This document shows, piece by piece, positions 35,286 to 44,889 of a stretch of DNA of 48,652 bases. The DNA lies in the NCBI GenBank assembly GCA_900540175.1, contig UQFG01000013.1, positions 1-48,652 on the forward strand, given 5' to 3'. A program made the translations under genes and the position numbers. The first letter of the stretch is position 1. Every line of letters starts with the position of its first letter. The notes under the pieces were generated by a model. That model did not search any database and was not told the DNA's origin. It saw nothing but the letters and a program-made list of their open reading frames with translations. The DNA is from an uncultured Mollicutes bacterium (GTDB lineage: Bacteria; Bacillota_I; Bacilli_A; Acholeplasmatales; Anaeroplasmataceae).

Positions 35286-35303
35286 CGGTTAACCTCCGTT
35301 TTA

Positions 35304-35405
35304 AATATAAAAAACTTCTCACCGAAGTCGTGAGAAGAAAAATTCCTAATCATTACCTCGGTAGAAATTAAGTACCTTTCGGTACACCTACTGTCTTCGG
35401 TTCTT
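35304..35405 (-). ncRNA. Ribosomal protein L10 leader with attenuator
   Basis: The untranslated region between rplA and rplJ carries the L10 leader features (ACCGAAGACAGTAGGTG, a tetraloop arm with ACCGAAAGGT, then CCGAGGTAATGATTAGGAAT). It is followed by a strong hairpin (35315-35337) with a T run. L10-L12 complex bound to the leader lowers rplJL expression, here probably by transcription attenuation. Confidence 0.88.
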
Positions 35406-35413
35406 TAATTTTT

Positions 35414-36106
35414 TTATTTGTTAATTGTTTCAGGATCAACTTTAACACCGGGACCCATTGTCGATGCAACCGATACATTCTTCATATAGGTTCCCTTTAC
35501 GGTTGAAGGACGAGCCTTCACCAAAGCGTCGTAAACCGCTTTTAAGTTTTCTTTCAGTTTTTCGGCACCGAAAGATACTTTACCGATGGTCATTTGAATA
35601 TTGCCGACTTTATCCGGACGATATTCCACTTTACCGGCTTTGATTTCTTTTACTGCTTGAGCAACATTCATTGTAACCGTTCCGGTCTTCGGATTCGGCA
35701 TTAAGCCTTTAGGACCCAATACTCTACCCAGACGGCCGAGTTCACCCATCATATCCGGTGTTGCGACAATGACATCAAATTCAAACCAGCCTTGGTTGAT
35801 TTTGGCGATCATATCCGAATCACCGACAAAATCAGCACCGGCTTCTTGAGCTTCGGCTTGTTTTGCGCCACGGCATACAACCAATACTTTCCGTGTTTTA
35901 CCGGTTCCGTTCGGCAATACAATCGCGCCGCGAATATTTTGTTCGGCTTTACGCGGATCGATATTCAAACGGAAAGCAACATCTACGGAAGCATCGAATT
36001 TTGCCGTAGAAGTCTTGCAAGCCAAATCCAACGCTTCAACGGCCGGATATACTTTCGTATGGTCTACAAGCTTCGCAGCTTCAACGTATTTTTTTCCTCT
36101 CTTCAT
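35414..36106 (-). CDS. rplA: 50S ribosomal protein L1
   Basis: A 230-residue L1, complete, with [14 protein letters not shown] at the start and the conserved [19 protein letters not shown] block. It binds the 23S L1 stalk and usually represses its own mRNA. The ATG at 36106 with AGGAGGAATAAG before it is the start; the frame extends further upstream without a ribosome site. Confidence 0.97.
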   Translation of the reverse strand: MKRGKKYVEAAKLVDHTKVYPAVEALDLACKTSTAKFDASVDVAFRLNIDPRKAEQNIRGAIVLPNGTGKTRKVLVVCRGAKQAEAQEAGADFVGDSDMIAKINQGWFEFDVIVATPDMMGELGRLGRVLGPKGLMPNPKTGTVTMNVAQAVKEIKAGKVEYRPDKVGNIQMTIGKVSFGAEKLKENLKAVYDALVKARPSTVKGTYMKNVSVASTMGPGVKVDPETINK

Positions 36107-36121
36107 CTTATTCCTCCTAAA

Positions 36122-36149
36122 ATGTGGTCTAAGCGGGAATTCCTCCCAC
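36122..36149 (-). promoter_or_regulatory. Probable L1 autoregulatory site before rplA
   Basis: A minus-strand GTGGGAGGA, a short stem, and ACCACAT just before the rplA ribosome site. The same set occurs before rplK (36631-36671). It fits the L1 target that mimics the 23S L1 site in other Firmicutes. Confidence 0.6.
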
Positions 36150-36180
36150 AAATTTAGGCTGTTATTAACAACCTGAAAAA

Positions 36181-36606
36181 TTAGTCTTCAACGACGATAC
36201 CCATGTTTCTGGCGGTTCCCGCAATGATATTTGCAGCAGCCTCAACATCGTTTGCATTTAAGTCAGGCATCTTCATCTCCGCAATTTCTCTTACTTTCTG
36301 TCTAGAAATTTTTGCTACGGTATGTTTCTTGGAATTTTCAGATCCCTTTTCGATTCCGGCCGCTTTCTTAAGTAAATCGGAAGCTGGCGGAGTCTTTACA
36401 ACGAATGTAAAGGAACGATCTTCGTAAACTGAGATAACAACTGGTAGCATATATCCCATCTTATCCTTTGTTTGGTCATTGAATTGAGAACAAAAGCCTG
36501 GAATATTGACACCTGCCTGTCCAAGTGCGGGACCAACTGGTGGCGCTGGATTAGCTTTGCCGGCTTGAATTTGTAATTTGACAACTTTTACAACCTTCTT
36601 TGCCAT
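36181..36606 (-). CDS. rplK: 50S ribosomal protein L11
   Basis: A 141-residue L11 with [27 protein letters not shown] at the N-terminus and the rRNA-binding C-terminal domain. It forms the GTPase-associated centre with 23S rRNA. GGAGG lies before the ATG. First gene of the rplKAJL block. Confidence 0.97.
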   Translation of the reverse strand: MAKKVVKVVKLQIQAGKANPAPPVGPALGQAGVNIPGFCSQFNDQTKDKMGYMLPVVISVYEDRSFTFVVKTPPASDLLKKAAGIEKGSENSKKHTVAKISRQKVREIAEMKMPDLNANDVEAAANIIAGTARNMGIVVED

Positions 36607-36630
36607 AAACGTTTCCTCCTTCTTTCAATG

Positions 36631-36671
36631 ATGTGGTATAACAGACTCGTCCAATCGACAAATCCTCCCAC
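36631..36671 (-). promoter_or_regulatory. Probable L1 autoregulatory site before rplK
   Basis: Same GTGGGAGGA and ACCACAT elements as before rplA, with a longer loop. A hairpin of GTGTAC/GTACAC (36677-36693) lies next to it, closer to the promoter. Confidence 0.5.
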
Positions 36672-36703
36672 TCCTCGTGTACAACTCGTACACATGCTTT
36701 TAT

Positions 36704-36732
36704 ATTATATCAAAACAGAAAACGGATGTCAA
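36704..36732 (-). promoter_or_regulatory. Promoter of the rplKAJL operon
   Basis: Minus-strand TTGACA (36727-36732), 17-bp spacer, TATAAT (36704-36709) with extended TGA; all boxes perfect. Confidence 0.88.
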
Positions 36733-36754
36733 TTTAAAAAAGCATTTTTTCAAA

Positions 36755-37216
36755 TTAATTTTGAAGCAATCGATCCAGAACTTCTTGCGGATTGGCTGAA
36801 GAAGAAACTTTCCACTGAGCCGATCGAATGAATCCTTTTTCATCAATCACATAAGTAGAACGAACCACACCCATATACTTTCGACCGTACATGGATTTTT
36901 CCTGGTAAACACCGTAGGCTTGCAACACCTCCGTCGATTCATCACTTAACAGCAAAAAAGGCAGATCGTATTTTTCTTTGAATTTACGATGAGAAGAAAC
37001 CGAATCTTTGGAAATGCCGATAATCACCGCATTTTCTTTTTCGAATTCCTTAAATAATTGTTTGAACGCCAAGGCTTGCGTCGTACAACCGGACGTCAGA
37101 TCTTTCGGGTAAAAATAAAGAACGACCTTTTTCCCTAAAAAGTCCGAAAGACGGCGCATCGTTCCCGTTTCATCCGGTAAGACAAAATCCGGTGCCAATG
37201 TATTGATTTCAAGCAT
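36755..37216 (-). CDS. Bcp-type peroxiredoxin (1-Cys form)
   Basis: A 153-residue thiol peroxidase of the AhpC/TSA family, Bcp group, which reduces peroxides. The active-site PxxxTxxC is YPKDLTSGC with C44 as the peroxidatic Cys. The usual resolving Cys five residues later is a Leu, and C44 is the only Cys of the protein, so it must be recycled by an external thiol. The usual Pro before Gly-Cys is Ser. AGGAGG before the ATG at 37216 sets the start. Confidence 0.88.
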   Translation of the reverse strand: MLEINTLAPDFVLPDETGTMRRLSDFLGKKVVLYFYPKDLTSGCTTQALAFKQLFKEFEKENAVIIGISKDSVSSHRKFKEKYDLPFLLLSDESTEVLQAYGVYQEKSMYGRKYMGVVRSTYVIDEKGFIRSAQWKVSSSANPQEVLDRLLQN

Positions 37217-37267
37217 CTTTTTATTCCTCCTGTTTTTTTGATTATACCATGTTTTTAATATCGTCGT

Positions 37268-37301
37268 CAAAAAAACAAAAACCCGGTTTAAAAACCGAGT
37301 T
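37268..37301 (-). terminator. Terminator after the oxidoreductase gene
   Basis: The stem AACTCGGTTT/AAACCGGGTT (37280-37301) with T-rich tail on the minus strand lies between the 37329 gene and the peroxiredoxin gene. Confidence 0.82.
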
Positions 37302-37328
37302 TCAAAAGACCCTTTTTTCTTTTATTTT

Positions 37329-38351
37329 TTAATAAAACGATAGCGGATAAACCAAATATTGATTTTCTTCCAAATTATCGACGGTAACGTAACCCGGTTC
37401 GGCTTTTAACAAACTGGGGATTCGGTTTACGATCGTTGCGCAAGTGTGTTCAACCGTTGCCGGATTGGATACATTAAATTGAACATTCGGTTCGCCGATG
37501 ATTTCCCAATCACACATATCTCCGTCTTGCGGTCCGTACACTTTTCCGATGGTCTGTTCTTCAATCGTAATTCCTTGGAACGTTTCAATCGTAACAACCG
37601 CCGACATACCGATACAATGTCCGGCCGGGATGGTTTTACCCAAAGTGGCGCTGTATAAGTCCTCTTGAATCGTATAGGGGACATTTTGTTGGGTGATGGA
37701 GCGAATGGTCAATCCCAATTTGGAAACCAGTGCTTCGGCTGAATTCCAAGCATAGGACGGAACAACTTCTTTCGGATGAGCCAATGTTTTTTCAAACTCA
37801 TCAACCGTCAATCCGCAACCATGTGCCTCGGCCAGTGCCAAGCCGTAATCTTCGACATTGTAACTGTATGCTCCTTTAATCTTTTGAATCTGATGACATC
37901 CGCCGGCAACCATTCCCACCATATTGATCCAGTAAATATCCTGCATACCCGATCCCGTAATCGTACAGCCGTTTTCTTTGGCCATCAAATCCAAACGATT
38001 GGTAATCGAAGCGGCCGTCGTCCATGGATAAATCGCTTCTTCGCAAGTCGTGATCACATTGATACCGCGTCTTAAACATTGTTCACAGGCAAATTCGATA
38101 TCGGCCATAAAACTGAACAACGTTACAATGGCTACATCCGCATCGCATTCATCCAATACTTTTTCCGCATCATCGGAAATCAAAACACCGGTTTTCAACC
38201 CCAAAGAAGCATAATCTCCTACATCTTTTCCGACCAATTCGGGATTAAGATCAATGGCTCCCACAATTTCGGCACCTTTTTCATGCAAATAACGCAAAAT
38301 GTACTTAGACATTTTGCCACAACCGTATTGAACTACTCTTATTCTTCTCAT
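37329..38351 (-). CDS. 2,4-diaminopentanoate dehydrogenase-like oxidoreductase
   Basis: A 340-residue NAD(P)-binding protein of the DapB-like/DAP-dehydrogenase family. An N-terminal Rossmann domain ([18 protein letters not shown], then [19 protein letters not shown]) and a C-terminal domain typical of 2,4-diaminopentanoate dehydrogenase (ending [14 protein letters not shown]). Such enzymes act in anaerobic ornithine fermentation, but none of the other genes of that pathway is nearby. The substrate is uncertain. AGGAGG before ATG 38351 sets the start. Confidence 0.75.
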   Translation of the reverse strand: MRRIRVVQYGCGKMSKYILRYLHEKGAEIVGAIDLNPELVGKDVGDYASLGLKTGVLISDDAEKVLDECDADVAIVTLFSFMADIEFACEQCLRRGINVITTCEEAIYPWTTAASITNRLDLMAKENGCTITGSGMQDIYWINMVGMVAGGCHQIQKIKGAYSYNVEDYGLALAEAHGCGLTVDEFEKTLAHPKEVVPSYAWNSAEALVSKLGLTIRSITQQNVPYTIQEDLYSATLGKTIPAGHCIGMSAVVTIETFQGITIEEQTIGKVYGPQDGDMCDWEIIGEPNVQFNVSNPATVEHTCATIVNRIPSLLKAEPGYVTVDNLEENQYLVYPLSFY

Positions 38352-38419
38352 ATTTCCTCCTTCTAAGTAGTAAATCAAATAATAAGGGCCTTTTTTAAAA
38401 AATAGTTACTTCCGTATTT

Positions 38420-38425
38420 ATTATA
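38420..38425 (-). promoter_or_regulatory. -10 box of the oxidoreductase gene
   Basis: Minus-strand TGGTATAAT (TATAAT at 38420-38425, extended TG) about 70 bases upstream of the start, with no clear -35 box. Confidence 0.5.
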
Positions 38426-38460
38426 CCATAAAATCAAAATCATATAGCCTATCAAGTAAG

Positions 38461-38488
38461 AAAAAAACACACGATATCGTGTGTTTTT
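38461..38488 (-). terminator. Terminator after the ferritin gene
   Basis: A perfect ACACACGAT/ATCGTGTGT palindrome with A and T runs on both sides; it follows the ferritin stop. Confidence 0.85.
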
Positions 38489-38494
38489 TCGACA

Positions 38495-38980
38495 TTACCC
38501 TCTTTTAGATAATTCCCGATCCAGCAAAGCCAAAGCCTGTAAATTGCCGTTACATCGATCATAATTTAAAAGCAATTCGGAAACGGTCTTTTCTTCCTCG
38601 GCTTGTTCTTCGATAAACCAATTTAAAAACTGAGTCGTCCGATAATCTTCTTCTTCCAATGCCGTTTTATAAATCTGATGGATAAACGAAGTGATTTGCC
38701 TTTCATGTTTCAACGCGATTTCCAGCGGGTCTTTCAACGTATTGAAAGCCAGATTGAAAGAAGCAATACCGTCTAAAGTTATCTTTTGTTGTTCATCGTG
38801 CAAATAATGAATCAATTTCATCGCATGATCGGTTTCTTCCGTTGCTTGGTTGTAAAACCAATGGGCAAATCCATTCCATCCCTGTTCGGCATAATGATTG
38901 GCCATACCGAGATATAGATAAGCGGAAGCCATTTCCTGATTGACTTGATCGTTGATTTGTTTTCTGATTTTCGGTTGCAT
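38495..38980 (-). CDS. ftnA: Ferritin (FtnA type)
   Basis: A 161-residue four-helix ferritin that oxidises and stores iron. Ferroxidase ligands at the usual spacing: E16, E49, H52, E93 and E124/Q126 (INDQVNQEMASAYLYLGMA and ATEETDHA). No haem Met position is obvious, so it is a plain ferritin and not a bacterioferritin. AGGAGG stands before the ATG. It follows the MATE gene by 43 bases and may share its promoter. Confidence 0.92.
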   Translation of the reverse strand: MQPKIRKQINDQVNQEMASAYLYLGMANHYAEQGWNGFAHWFYNQATEETDHAMKLIHYLHDEQQKITLDGIASFNLAFNTLKDPLEIALKHERQITSFIHQIYKTALEEEDYRTTQFLNWFIEEQAEEEKTVSELLLNYDRCNGNLQALALLDRELSKRG

Positions 38981-39023
38981 TATTTTATACCTCCTGTTTG
39001 TAGTATCTCACTTTTATCGGCAA

Positions 39024-40421
39024 TTAAAACAAATGTTGGTATTTCGGATTGTTTTTTAACCGAAGCAAGAAAAACGCAACCGCCAAAATCCCGACGATGC
39101 CACTGGCCGTATTCGAAATAAACATAGCCATTCCGCACGCTTCATAATCCATATGGAACACATTCATCAACAACAATAACGCCGGAATCCGATAAACAAA
39201 AAGCGTCGCCATGGATAAAACCATCGTTATTCTTGTTTTTCCGAACCCGTAAAAGATCGACATAGCCGCACCCGATAATCCCATAAAAACAATATCCAAG
39301 CATTCCCATCGGAAAATACGGATAATTTGTTCTTGATAAACCGGGTCGCCGGGAGCGAAAAACAAAGCAATTTGTTCTTTAGCCACATATAGACCGACGG
39401 TTCCGATGACACTCAAAATCAAAATATACGACAAATTGATAAAGAAAAAGCGAACGATTCTTTTGCCGTTGCTGTTGCCGTAATTTTGACTGACAATCGT
39501 CGAACCGGCATCCTCAAACGAATTGATCATATTACTTAAAAGACCGGCAATCGTATTGGAAATTCCGAGTGCTCCGACACTCATTTTTCCGTACGCTTCG
39601 GTTGCCACACCGTTGACATATACTTTTCCGTAACTGAATAGAAAACGACCGACAAAAACGGGAACGGAAAGTTTAAAAATCATCAAACAATCGTTTTTAT
39701 TGAAATTTAATTCTCGAAAACGAATTTGCAAGATATTGGACGGCAAAAAACACAAAATCATGCCGCTTACAAACAAAAAACTTTGAGCAATCAAAGTAGC
39801 GACCGCAAGCCAAGTGATCGTAACATGTTCAAAAGGTCCGTACGCAAACAGCGTAGTAAGGGCGACTTTAATGGCAATGACACCGAAATTCAGACATAAC
39901 AATTTAAACGTATTTCCTTTTGATTTTTCAAGGGCAATAAAACAACTGTTCATGGTTGTGATCACCAAAATAACGATTTGTACGTAATAATAGCCCATGG
40001 CATGTTCAATCGTCGTCGAATCGGTTTTCAGTAATTTTAAAAACGGAACACCCAGTGGAATAAAAATCAGTGTCAGTCCGGATACGACCAGTGCCATTGA
40101 AAAAAGGGCGTTGGCACAGCGTTTGGCCTGTGGAATCTTTTTTTCGCCGTATCTTCTGGAAACCAAAATACCGCCACCGGTTGCAAGCGATCCGCCGACC
40201 GTCGAAATCATATTTTTGATTTGATCCAGCACAACAATATCGGCTGCTTCGCCGATGTTGGCATTTTGAACGACCATCATATCGTAAATACCGTATAGGT
40301 AATTGCATAAGTTATAAAATAAAATCGGTAAAGCGACTGCTAAAATCACTTTAAAAAGATTGCCATTTAAAATCTGTTCTCTTTGACGAAGTTGTTTTTG
40401 TTGTTTCAGTGTTTGCTGCAT
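39024..40421 (-). CDS. MATE-family efflux transporter
   Basis: A 465-residue, 12-helix exporter of the MATE family. The first helix starts after the charged N-terminus (QQTLKQQKQLRQREQILNGNLFKVILAVALPILFYN) and the internal repeat is visible (LKLSVPVFVGRFLF). MATE proteins expel drugs or metabolites using Na+ or H+. I use the ATG at 40421 with GGGTG before it; a longer frame to 40526 has no ribosome site. Substrate unknown. Confidence 0.85.
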   Translation of the reverse strand: MQQTLKQQKQLRQREQILNGNLFKVILAVALPILFYNLCNYLYGIYDMMVVQNANIGEAADIVVLDQIKNMISTVGGSLATGGGILVSRRYGEKKIPQAKRCANALFSMALVVSGLTLIFIPLGVPFLKLLKTDSTTIEHAMGYYYVQIVILVITTMNSCFIALEKSKGNTFKLLCLNFGVIAIKVALTTLFAYGPFEHVTITWLAVATLIAQSFLFVSGMILCFLPSNILQIRFRELNFNKNDCLMIFKLSVPVFVGRFLFSYGKVYVNGVATEAYGKMSVGALGISNTIAGLLSNMINSFEDAGSTIVSQNYGNSNGKRIVRFFFINLSYILILSVIGTVGLYVAKEQIALFFAPGDPVYQEQIIRIFRWECLDIVFMGLSGAAMSIFYGFGKTRITMVLSMATLFVYRIPALLLLMNVFHMDYEACGMAMFISNTASGIVGILAVAFFLLRLKNNPKYQHLF

Positions 40422-40439
40422 AATAATCACCCGTCTAAA

Positions 40440-40445
40440 ATTATA
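40440..40445 (-). promoter_or_regulatory. -10 box of the MATE gene
   Basis: TATAAT on the minus strand, 19 bases upstream of the MATE start codon and downstream of the sirtuin terminator. The -35 region (TTTCTT) is weak. Confidence 0.45.
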
Positions 40446-40491
40446 CGCCTTTTTCTTTTGTAAGAAAGGAAAAATTTGCACAAAAATGAAA

Positions 40492-40517
40492 AGAAAAAAA
40501 TTGCCGAATCCGGCAAT
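40492..40517 (-). terminator. Terminator after the sirtuin gene
   Basis: ATTGCCG/CGGCAAT stem with a T-rich minus-strand tail, just beyond the sirtuin stop. Confidence 0.85.
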
Positions 40518-40553
40518 CTTTCGCATTCTTTGATATTTCTTTTAAACCGCAAA

Positions 40554-41258
40554 TCACTGAATTTTTTCAATTACATCGACAACATCCTCATTAAAAACCA
40601 AATCCGCTTTGCTGTCATAATGTGTTTTATCTTTATTGATCAATACCACATGTTTTCCCTTAAAGTATTGAAGATACATAGCAGCCGGATAAACAACCAA
40701 AGAGGTTCCCACAATAATCAGTAAATCCGCGTGGGAAATCGCATGAATCGCCTGAAAAACCACTTCCTCGTTCAGCGGTTCTTCATATAAAACGACATCC
40801 GGTTTGATGATTCCGCCACAAGAACAATAATTGATTTGGCATGGATCGATTTCCGATAAATCATAAAAACGGTGGCATTGCATACAGTAATTGCGATGAA
40901 CGCTGCCATGCAATTCGTATACGCACGGACTTCCCGCCTTTTGATGCAAGCCGTCAATATTTTGCGTGACAATCGCTTTGACATTGGTTAAACTGGCAAA
41001 ATAACGATGAGCGGCATTGGGTAAGGCATCGGGATAAACCATCTTTTGACCGTAGAATTCGAAAAACAGATCGGGATGATTTTTAAAAAAGGAATGGGAG
41101 ATGATTTTTTCCGGATGAATCTGTTCGTTTTGGCGGTATAAACCGTCCGCCGAACGAAAATCGGGAATCCCAGAAGGAACCGAAATACCGGCTCCCGTAA
41201 AAACGACAATCTGTTTGCTGGAAGCAATCCATTGCCGAAGCGTTTCGTAAGCATCCAT
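40554..41258 (-). CDS. Sir2-family NAD-dependent protein deacylase
   Basis: A 234-residue sirtuin. The NAD loop GAGISVPSGIPDFRS is near residue 22, followed by TQNIDGLHQKAG, the catalytic His in YELHGSVHRN, and four zinc Cys in CMQC and CSCG. It removes acetyl or other acyl groups from lysines in an NAD-dependent way. It is co-transcribed with proS (nine bases apart), which precedes it in the operon. Confidence 0.93.
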   Translation of the reverse strand: MDAYETLRQWIASSKQIVVFTGAGISVPSGIPDFRSADGLYRQNEQIHPEKIISHSFFKNHPDLFFEFYGQKMVYPDALPNAAHRYFASLTNVKAIVTQNIDGLHQKAGSPCVYELHGSVHRNYCMQCHRFYDLSEIDPCQINYCSCGGIIKPDVVLYEEPLNEEVVFQAIHAISHADLLIIVGTSLVVYPAAMYLQYFKGKHVVLINKDKTHYDSKADLVFNEDVVDVIEKIQ

Positions 41259-41267
41259 CGTTTGATC

Positions 41268-42965
41268 CTACTGAAGAACGGCTGCTAAAACTTCTGAAAC
41301 GGCCTGCTTGATCGGAAGTTCTTTTTTCTCAAGCGTACTTCTGTTTTTGACTTCCACGATTCCTTCCGCACTGCGTTTTCCGACAATGACCATATAAGGA
41401 ATACCGATCAACTCCCAATCTTTGAATTTGAATCCGACTTTGGCGCTGCGGTCATCTAAAATCACATCAACGGAAGCGGATAATTGTTCATATAACGCAT
41501 CGGCCAGTTGTCTTTGATCCTCATCTTGATAATTAACTGGAACAATCACGACCGGATAAGGAGCAACCGCAAGCGGCCATTTGATTCCGTATTCATCGTG
41601 ATACTGTTCGACAATCGCCTGTAGTGTCCTGGAAATTCCGATTCCGTAACAGCCCATTACCATCGGTACATTCTTGCCGTCTTCTCTTGTATAGGTGCAA
41701 TGCATCGGCAAACTGTATTTGGTTTGAAGTTTGAAAATCTGTCCCACTTCGATTCCCCGTTCCTGAGCAAGCGGCTGACCGCAAACAGGACAACGATCGC
41801 CTGCTTTGACGGTTTTAAGATCGCAGACGATTCCTTCAAAATCCCGTTGATAGTTGGCATTGATATAGTGACGATCCAGTTCATTGGCACCGATGACAAA
41901 ATTAGACATACGAACAACCTCTTCATCGACATATAACGGAACATCTAATCCGATCGGACCGAGAAAACCGTGATACGTATTAAGTACCTTCATATCTTCT
42001 TCTTTGGCAAGGGATAAATAATTTTCATTCGAATCCAACGCATTGACCAATTTGACGAGATTGACTTCCCGATCGCCACGCACCAATACGGCAACCAACC
42101 GATCGGATACACCATCCCGATACAACAATGTTTTGACGGTTTTCATCGGACTGATCTTTAAAAAACGGCTGACTTCTTCGATCGTCCGCATGCCTTCGGT
42201 CACTACTTTTTCCAGCGGTTTCATGGCCTCTGTTTTAAAATCCGGCAACTGACACGTCGCTTTTTCGACATCCGCCGCATAGCCGCAGGCATCGCAGTAA
42301 ACGATTTCCGACTCCCCGATATCCGATAAAGCCATAAATTGATGCGATCCGTTTCCGCCGATATTACCGGTATCTGCCAAAACGACTTGGAAATGAAGCC
42401 CCAACCGTGTGAAAATTTTGGTGTAAACATCATACATTTTCTGGTACGAAACCTCTAACCCGGCTTCGTCTTTATCGAAAGAATACGCATCTTTCATAAT
42501 GAATTCACGACTTCGCATCAACCCGAATCGCGGGCGGAGTTCATCGCGGTATTTGGTTTGAATTTGATACAAATTCAACGGCAGACTTTTAGAAGATTTA
42601 ACCAGTTCCCGAACCATGGAAGTAAAAATTTCCTCGTGAGTCGGCCCCAAACAAAATTCACGTTCGTGCCGATCGGAAAAACGCATCAGTTCCGGCCCGT
42701 ATTTTTGCCAGCGCCCCGATTCTTCCCATAATTCTTTGGGTTGGATGGCAGAACATAAAATTTCCAAACAACCGGCTTTTTCCAATTCTTCGCGAATAAT
42801 ATTTTCGATTTTATATAACGTTTTTAATCCCAGTGGCAAAAAATTATAAACACCCGCTACCAAGTTTTTGATTAATCCGGCCCGTAACAACAGGATATGG
42901 GAATCAATTTTGGCTTCCTGCGGCGTTTCTTTCAGTGTTGAAATGATCATTTGACTGGCTCTCAT
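41268..42965 (-). CDS. proS: Prolyl-tRNA synthetase (bacterial type)
   Basis: A 565-residue class II synthetase charging tRNA-Pro. Motif 1 (ELVKSSKSLPLNLYQIQ is part of the motif 2 region with TKYRDELRPRFGLMRSREF), an inserted editing domain (about 225-400) typical of the bacterial type, and the anticodon-binding domain at the C-terminus. Upstream is a -10 box (TATAAT at 43002-43007) but no T-box leader is visible. Confidence 0.96.
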   Translation of the reverse strand: MRASQMIISTLKETPQEAKIDSHILLLRAGLIKNLVAGVYNFLPLGLKTLYKIENIIREELEKAGCLEILCSAIQPKELWEESGRWQKYGPELMRFSDRHEREFCLGPTHEEIFTSMVRELVKSSKSLPLNLYQIQTKYRDELRPRFGLMRSREFIMKDAYSFDKDEAGLEVSYQKMYDVYTKIFTRLGLHFQVVLADTGNIGGNGSHQFMALSDIGESEIVYCDACGYAADVEKATCQLPDFKTEAMKPLEKVVTEGMRTIEEVSRFLKISPMKTVKTLLYRDGVSDRLVAVLVRGDREVNLVKLVNALDSNENYLSLAKEEDMKVLNTYHGFLGPIGLDVPLYVDEEVVRMSNFVIGANELDRHYINANYQRDFEGIVCDLKTVKAGDRCPVCGQPLAQERGIEVGQIFKLQTKYSLPMHCTYTREDGKNVPMVMGCYGIGISRTLQAIVEQYHDEYGIKWPLAVAPYPVVIVPVNYQDEDQRQLADALYEQLSASVDVILDDRSAKVGFKFKDWELIGIPYMVIVGKRSAEGIVEVKNRSTLEKKELPIKQAVSEVLAAVLQ

Positions 42966-43001
42966 CGCTTTTTCCCCTTTTCTACTGATAAATCATCTGT
43001 A

Positions 43002-43138
43002 ATTATACCATACTAAAAGTGATAAATCTATTGGAATAAAAGCATTTTCACTAAACTTTTTCTTCAATTCTTTTAAATTTTGTTATATACTTGTTTTAGT
43101 GTTTAAACATTGTAAACAACGATCAAATCTGCTATAAT
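43002..43138. promoter_or_regulatory. Divergent promoters of proS and rnjA
   Basis: Minus strand: TGGTATAAT (-10 at 43002-43007) for proS. Plus strand: TTGTAA (43110-43115), 17-bp spacer, TGCTATAAT (-10 at 43133-43138) for the RNase J gene. Both have extended -10 boxes. Confidence 0.65.
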
Positions 43139-43173
43139 TAAAATAAGATGATCATTTACTCACGGAGGAAAAT

Positions 43174-44889
43174 ATGGATAAAGTAATTACCAAAAACGAA
43201 CTTGGCATTTTTGCGCTTGGCGGACTTGGTGAAGTAGGAAAAAATATGTACTGCATTGAATATTCCGATCAAATCTTCATCATCGATTCGGGTATTCTCT
43301 TTCCCGATGAACACTTGCTCGGCGTCGATTATGTCATTCCCGATTATACGTATTTAGAACAAAATCAACATAAAATTGTGGGTCTTTTTATCACTCACGG
43401 ACATGAAGATCATATTGGCGGGATTCCTTTTTTACTGAAAAAAGTAACCATCCCCAAAATCTTTGCCTCCGGAGTGGCGGTCGATTTGATCGAAAACAAA
43501 TTGGAAGAATATCCCGATCTGTTATCCAAAACGCAAATCGTCGAATTCAAAGCCCACTTCAAATTCAGTTTCAAAAATGTGGAGTTATCCTTTGTTCGGC
43601 TAAACCATTCCATTCCGGATGCATTTGCTTTGGTATTTACAACCGATTTGGGAACCATCGTTCATACCGGCGATTTTAAAATCGATTTCACTCCGGTAGG
43701 ACCTGCCGCCGAATATGAAAAACTGGCGGCACTCGGAAACAAAGGCGTTCTTTGTTTGTTAGCCGATTCAACCAACTCTTTAAAAGACGGTTTTACCGAA
43801 TCGGAGAAAAAAATTGGCGCTTCAATCAAAGATTTATTTTCTCGGGTAGAAGGACGTATCATTGTCGCTACCTTTGCTTCGAATATTTTTCGGATCCAAC
43901 AAATCATCGAAGCTTGCATCGAAAACAAACGGCACATTGCCATTTTCGGCCGTTCCATGGAAAAAGCCATCGAAGTCGGCCAACAAATCGGATACATCAA
44001 AGCCCCGAAAGGAACCATCATTGATGCCGGCGAAATCAATCAGTACAAACCGCACGAAATCTGTTTTTTATGTACCGGATCGCAAGGTGAACCCCTGGCC
44101 GCACTTTCCAGAGTCGCCAACGGTTCGCACAAGACAATCAAACTGATTCCGGGCGATACCATTATTTTTTCGTCCAGTCCGATTCCGGGCAACCAAGAAG
44201 GAGTGAATCGAACGATCAATCTTCTGTTTAAAAACGGAGCCAACGTGATTACCCATTCCCCGATTACCGATACGCATACGTCCGGTCATGCCTCGCAAGG
44301 CGAACAAAAACTGATGTTGACATTATTGCGACCGAAATATTTTATCCCGGTTCACGGCGAATACCGGATGCAACGCGTTCACGGCAATACGGCAATCGAA
44401 TGCGGGGTCAAACCGGAAAATGTCTACGTTTTGGAAAACGGCGACGTCGTGGCTTTTTCGGAAAAAGGTGCCAGACTAGCGGGTCATGTTCCGTCGGGGG
44501 AAGTTTATATCGACGGAACGGGAATCGGCGATATTTCTTCTTCCATCATCAAAGAACGCAAATATTTATCGGAAGACGGAATGTTTTCCTTGGTAATCAC
44601 CATTGATCCCGAAAACAAAACCATTCCGCTGGAACCCCAAGTTGTATCCAGAGGATTCATCTATATGAAAGACAGTGAACAATTGACCAAATCGATCGTT
44701 GACGAAGCGAAAAAATTCTTGGAAAACGAAATGAGAAAAATGAAGGTTTTGAATTATAATACGCTCAAATACAATTTAACCGACTTTCTCAATCATTTAA
44801 TTTACGCCAAGACAGATCGAAAACCGATCGTTATTCCCGTTTTTATGCCGATCGATTATAAAAAAACATTAGGAACTACCCAAGCGTAG
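43174..44889 (+). CDS. rnjA: Ribonuclease J
   Basis: A 571-residue metallo-beta-lactamase/beta-CASP RNase that acts as 5'-exo- and endoribonuclease in mRNA turnover. Metal site HGHEDHIGG (HxHxDH), a second ligand in HTGDFKID, and the beta-CASP HSS/ S-T motifs (RIIVATFASN, CTGSQGEP, HTSGHASQGEQ, PVHGEYRM) are complete. CGGAGG before the ATG. Its end overlaps the convergent racemase-like gene by 21 bases. RnjA versus RnjB is not decided by the sequence. Confidence 0.93.
   Translation: MDKVITKNELGIFALGGLGEVGKNMYCIEYSDQIFIIDSGILFPDEHLLGVDYVIPDYTYLEQNQHKIVGLFITHGHEDHIGGIPFLLKKVTIPKIFASGVAVDLIENKLEEYPDLLSKTQIVEFKAHFKFSFKNVELSFVRLNHSIPDAFALVFTTDLGTIVHTGDFKIDFTPVGPAAEYEKLAALGNKGVLCLLADSTNSLKDGFTESEKKIGASIKDLFSRVEGRIIVATFASNIFRIQQIIEACIENKRHIAIFGRSMEKAIEVGQQIGYIKAPKGTIIDAGEINQYKPHEICFLCTGSQGEPLAALSRVANGSHKTIKLIPGDTIIFSSSPIPGNQEGVNRTINLLFKNGANVITHSPITDTHTSGHASQGEQKLMLTLLRPKYFIPVHGEYRMQRVHGNTAIECGVKPENVYVLENGDVVAFSEKGARLAGHVPSGEVYIDGTGIGDISSSIIKERKYLSEDGMFSLVITIDPENKTIPLEPQVVSRGFIYMKDSEQLTKSIVDEAKKFLENEMRKMKVLNYNTLKYNLTDFLNHLIYAKTDRKPIVIPVFMPIDYKKTLGTTQA

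Noticed and set aside
42966..43173. A T-box riboswitch upstream of proS
   Set aside because: No T-box sequence, specifier loop or antiterminator is visible; only two divergent promoters are seen.
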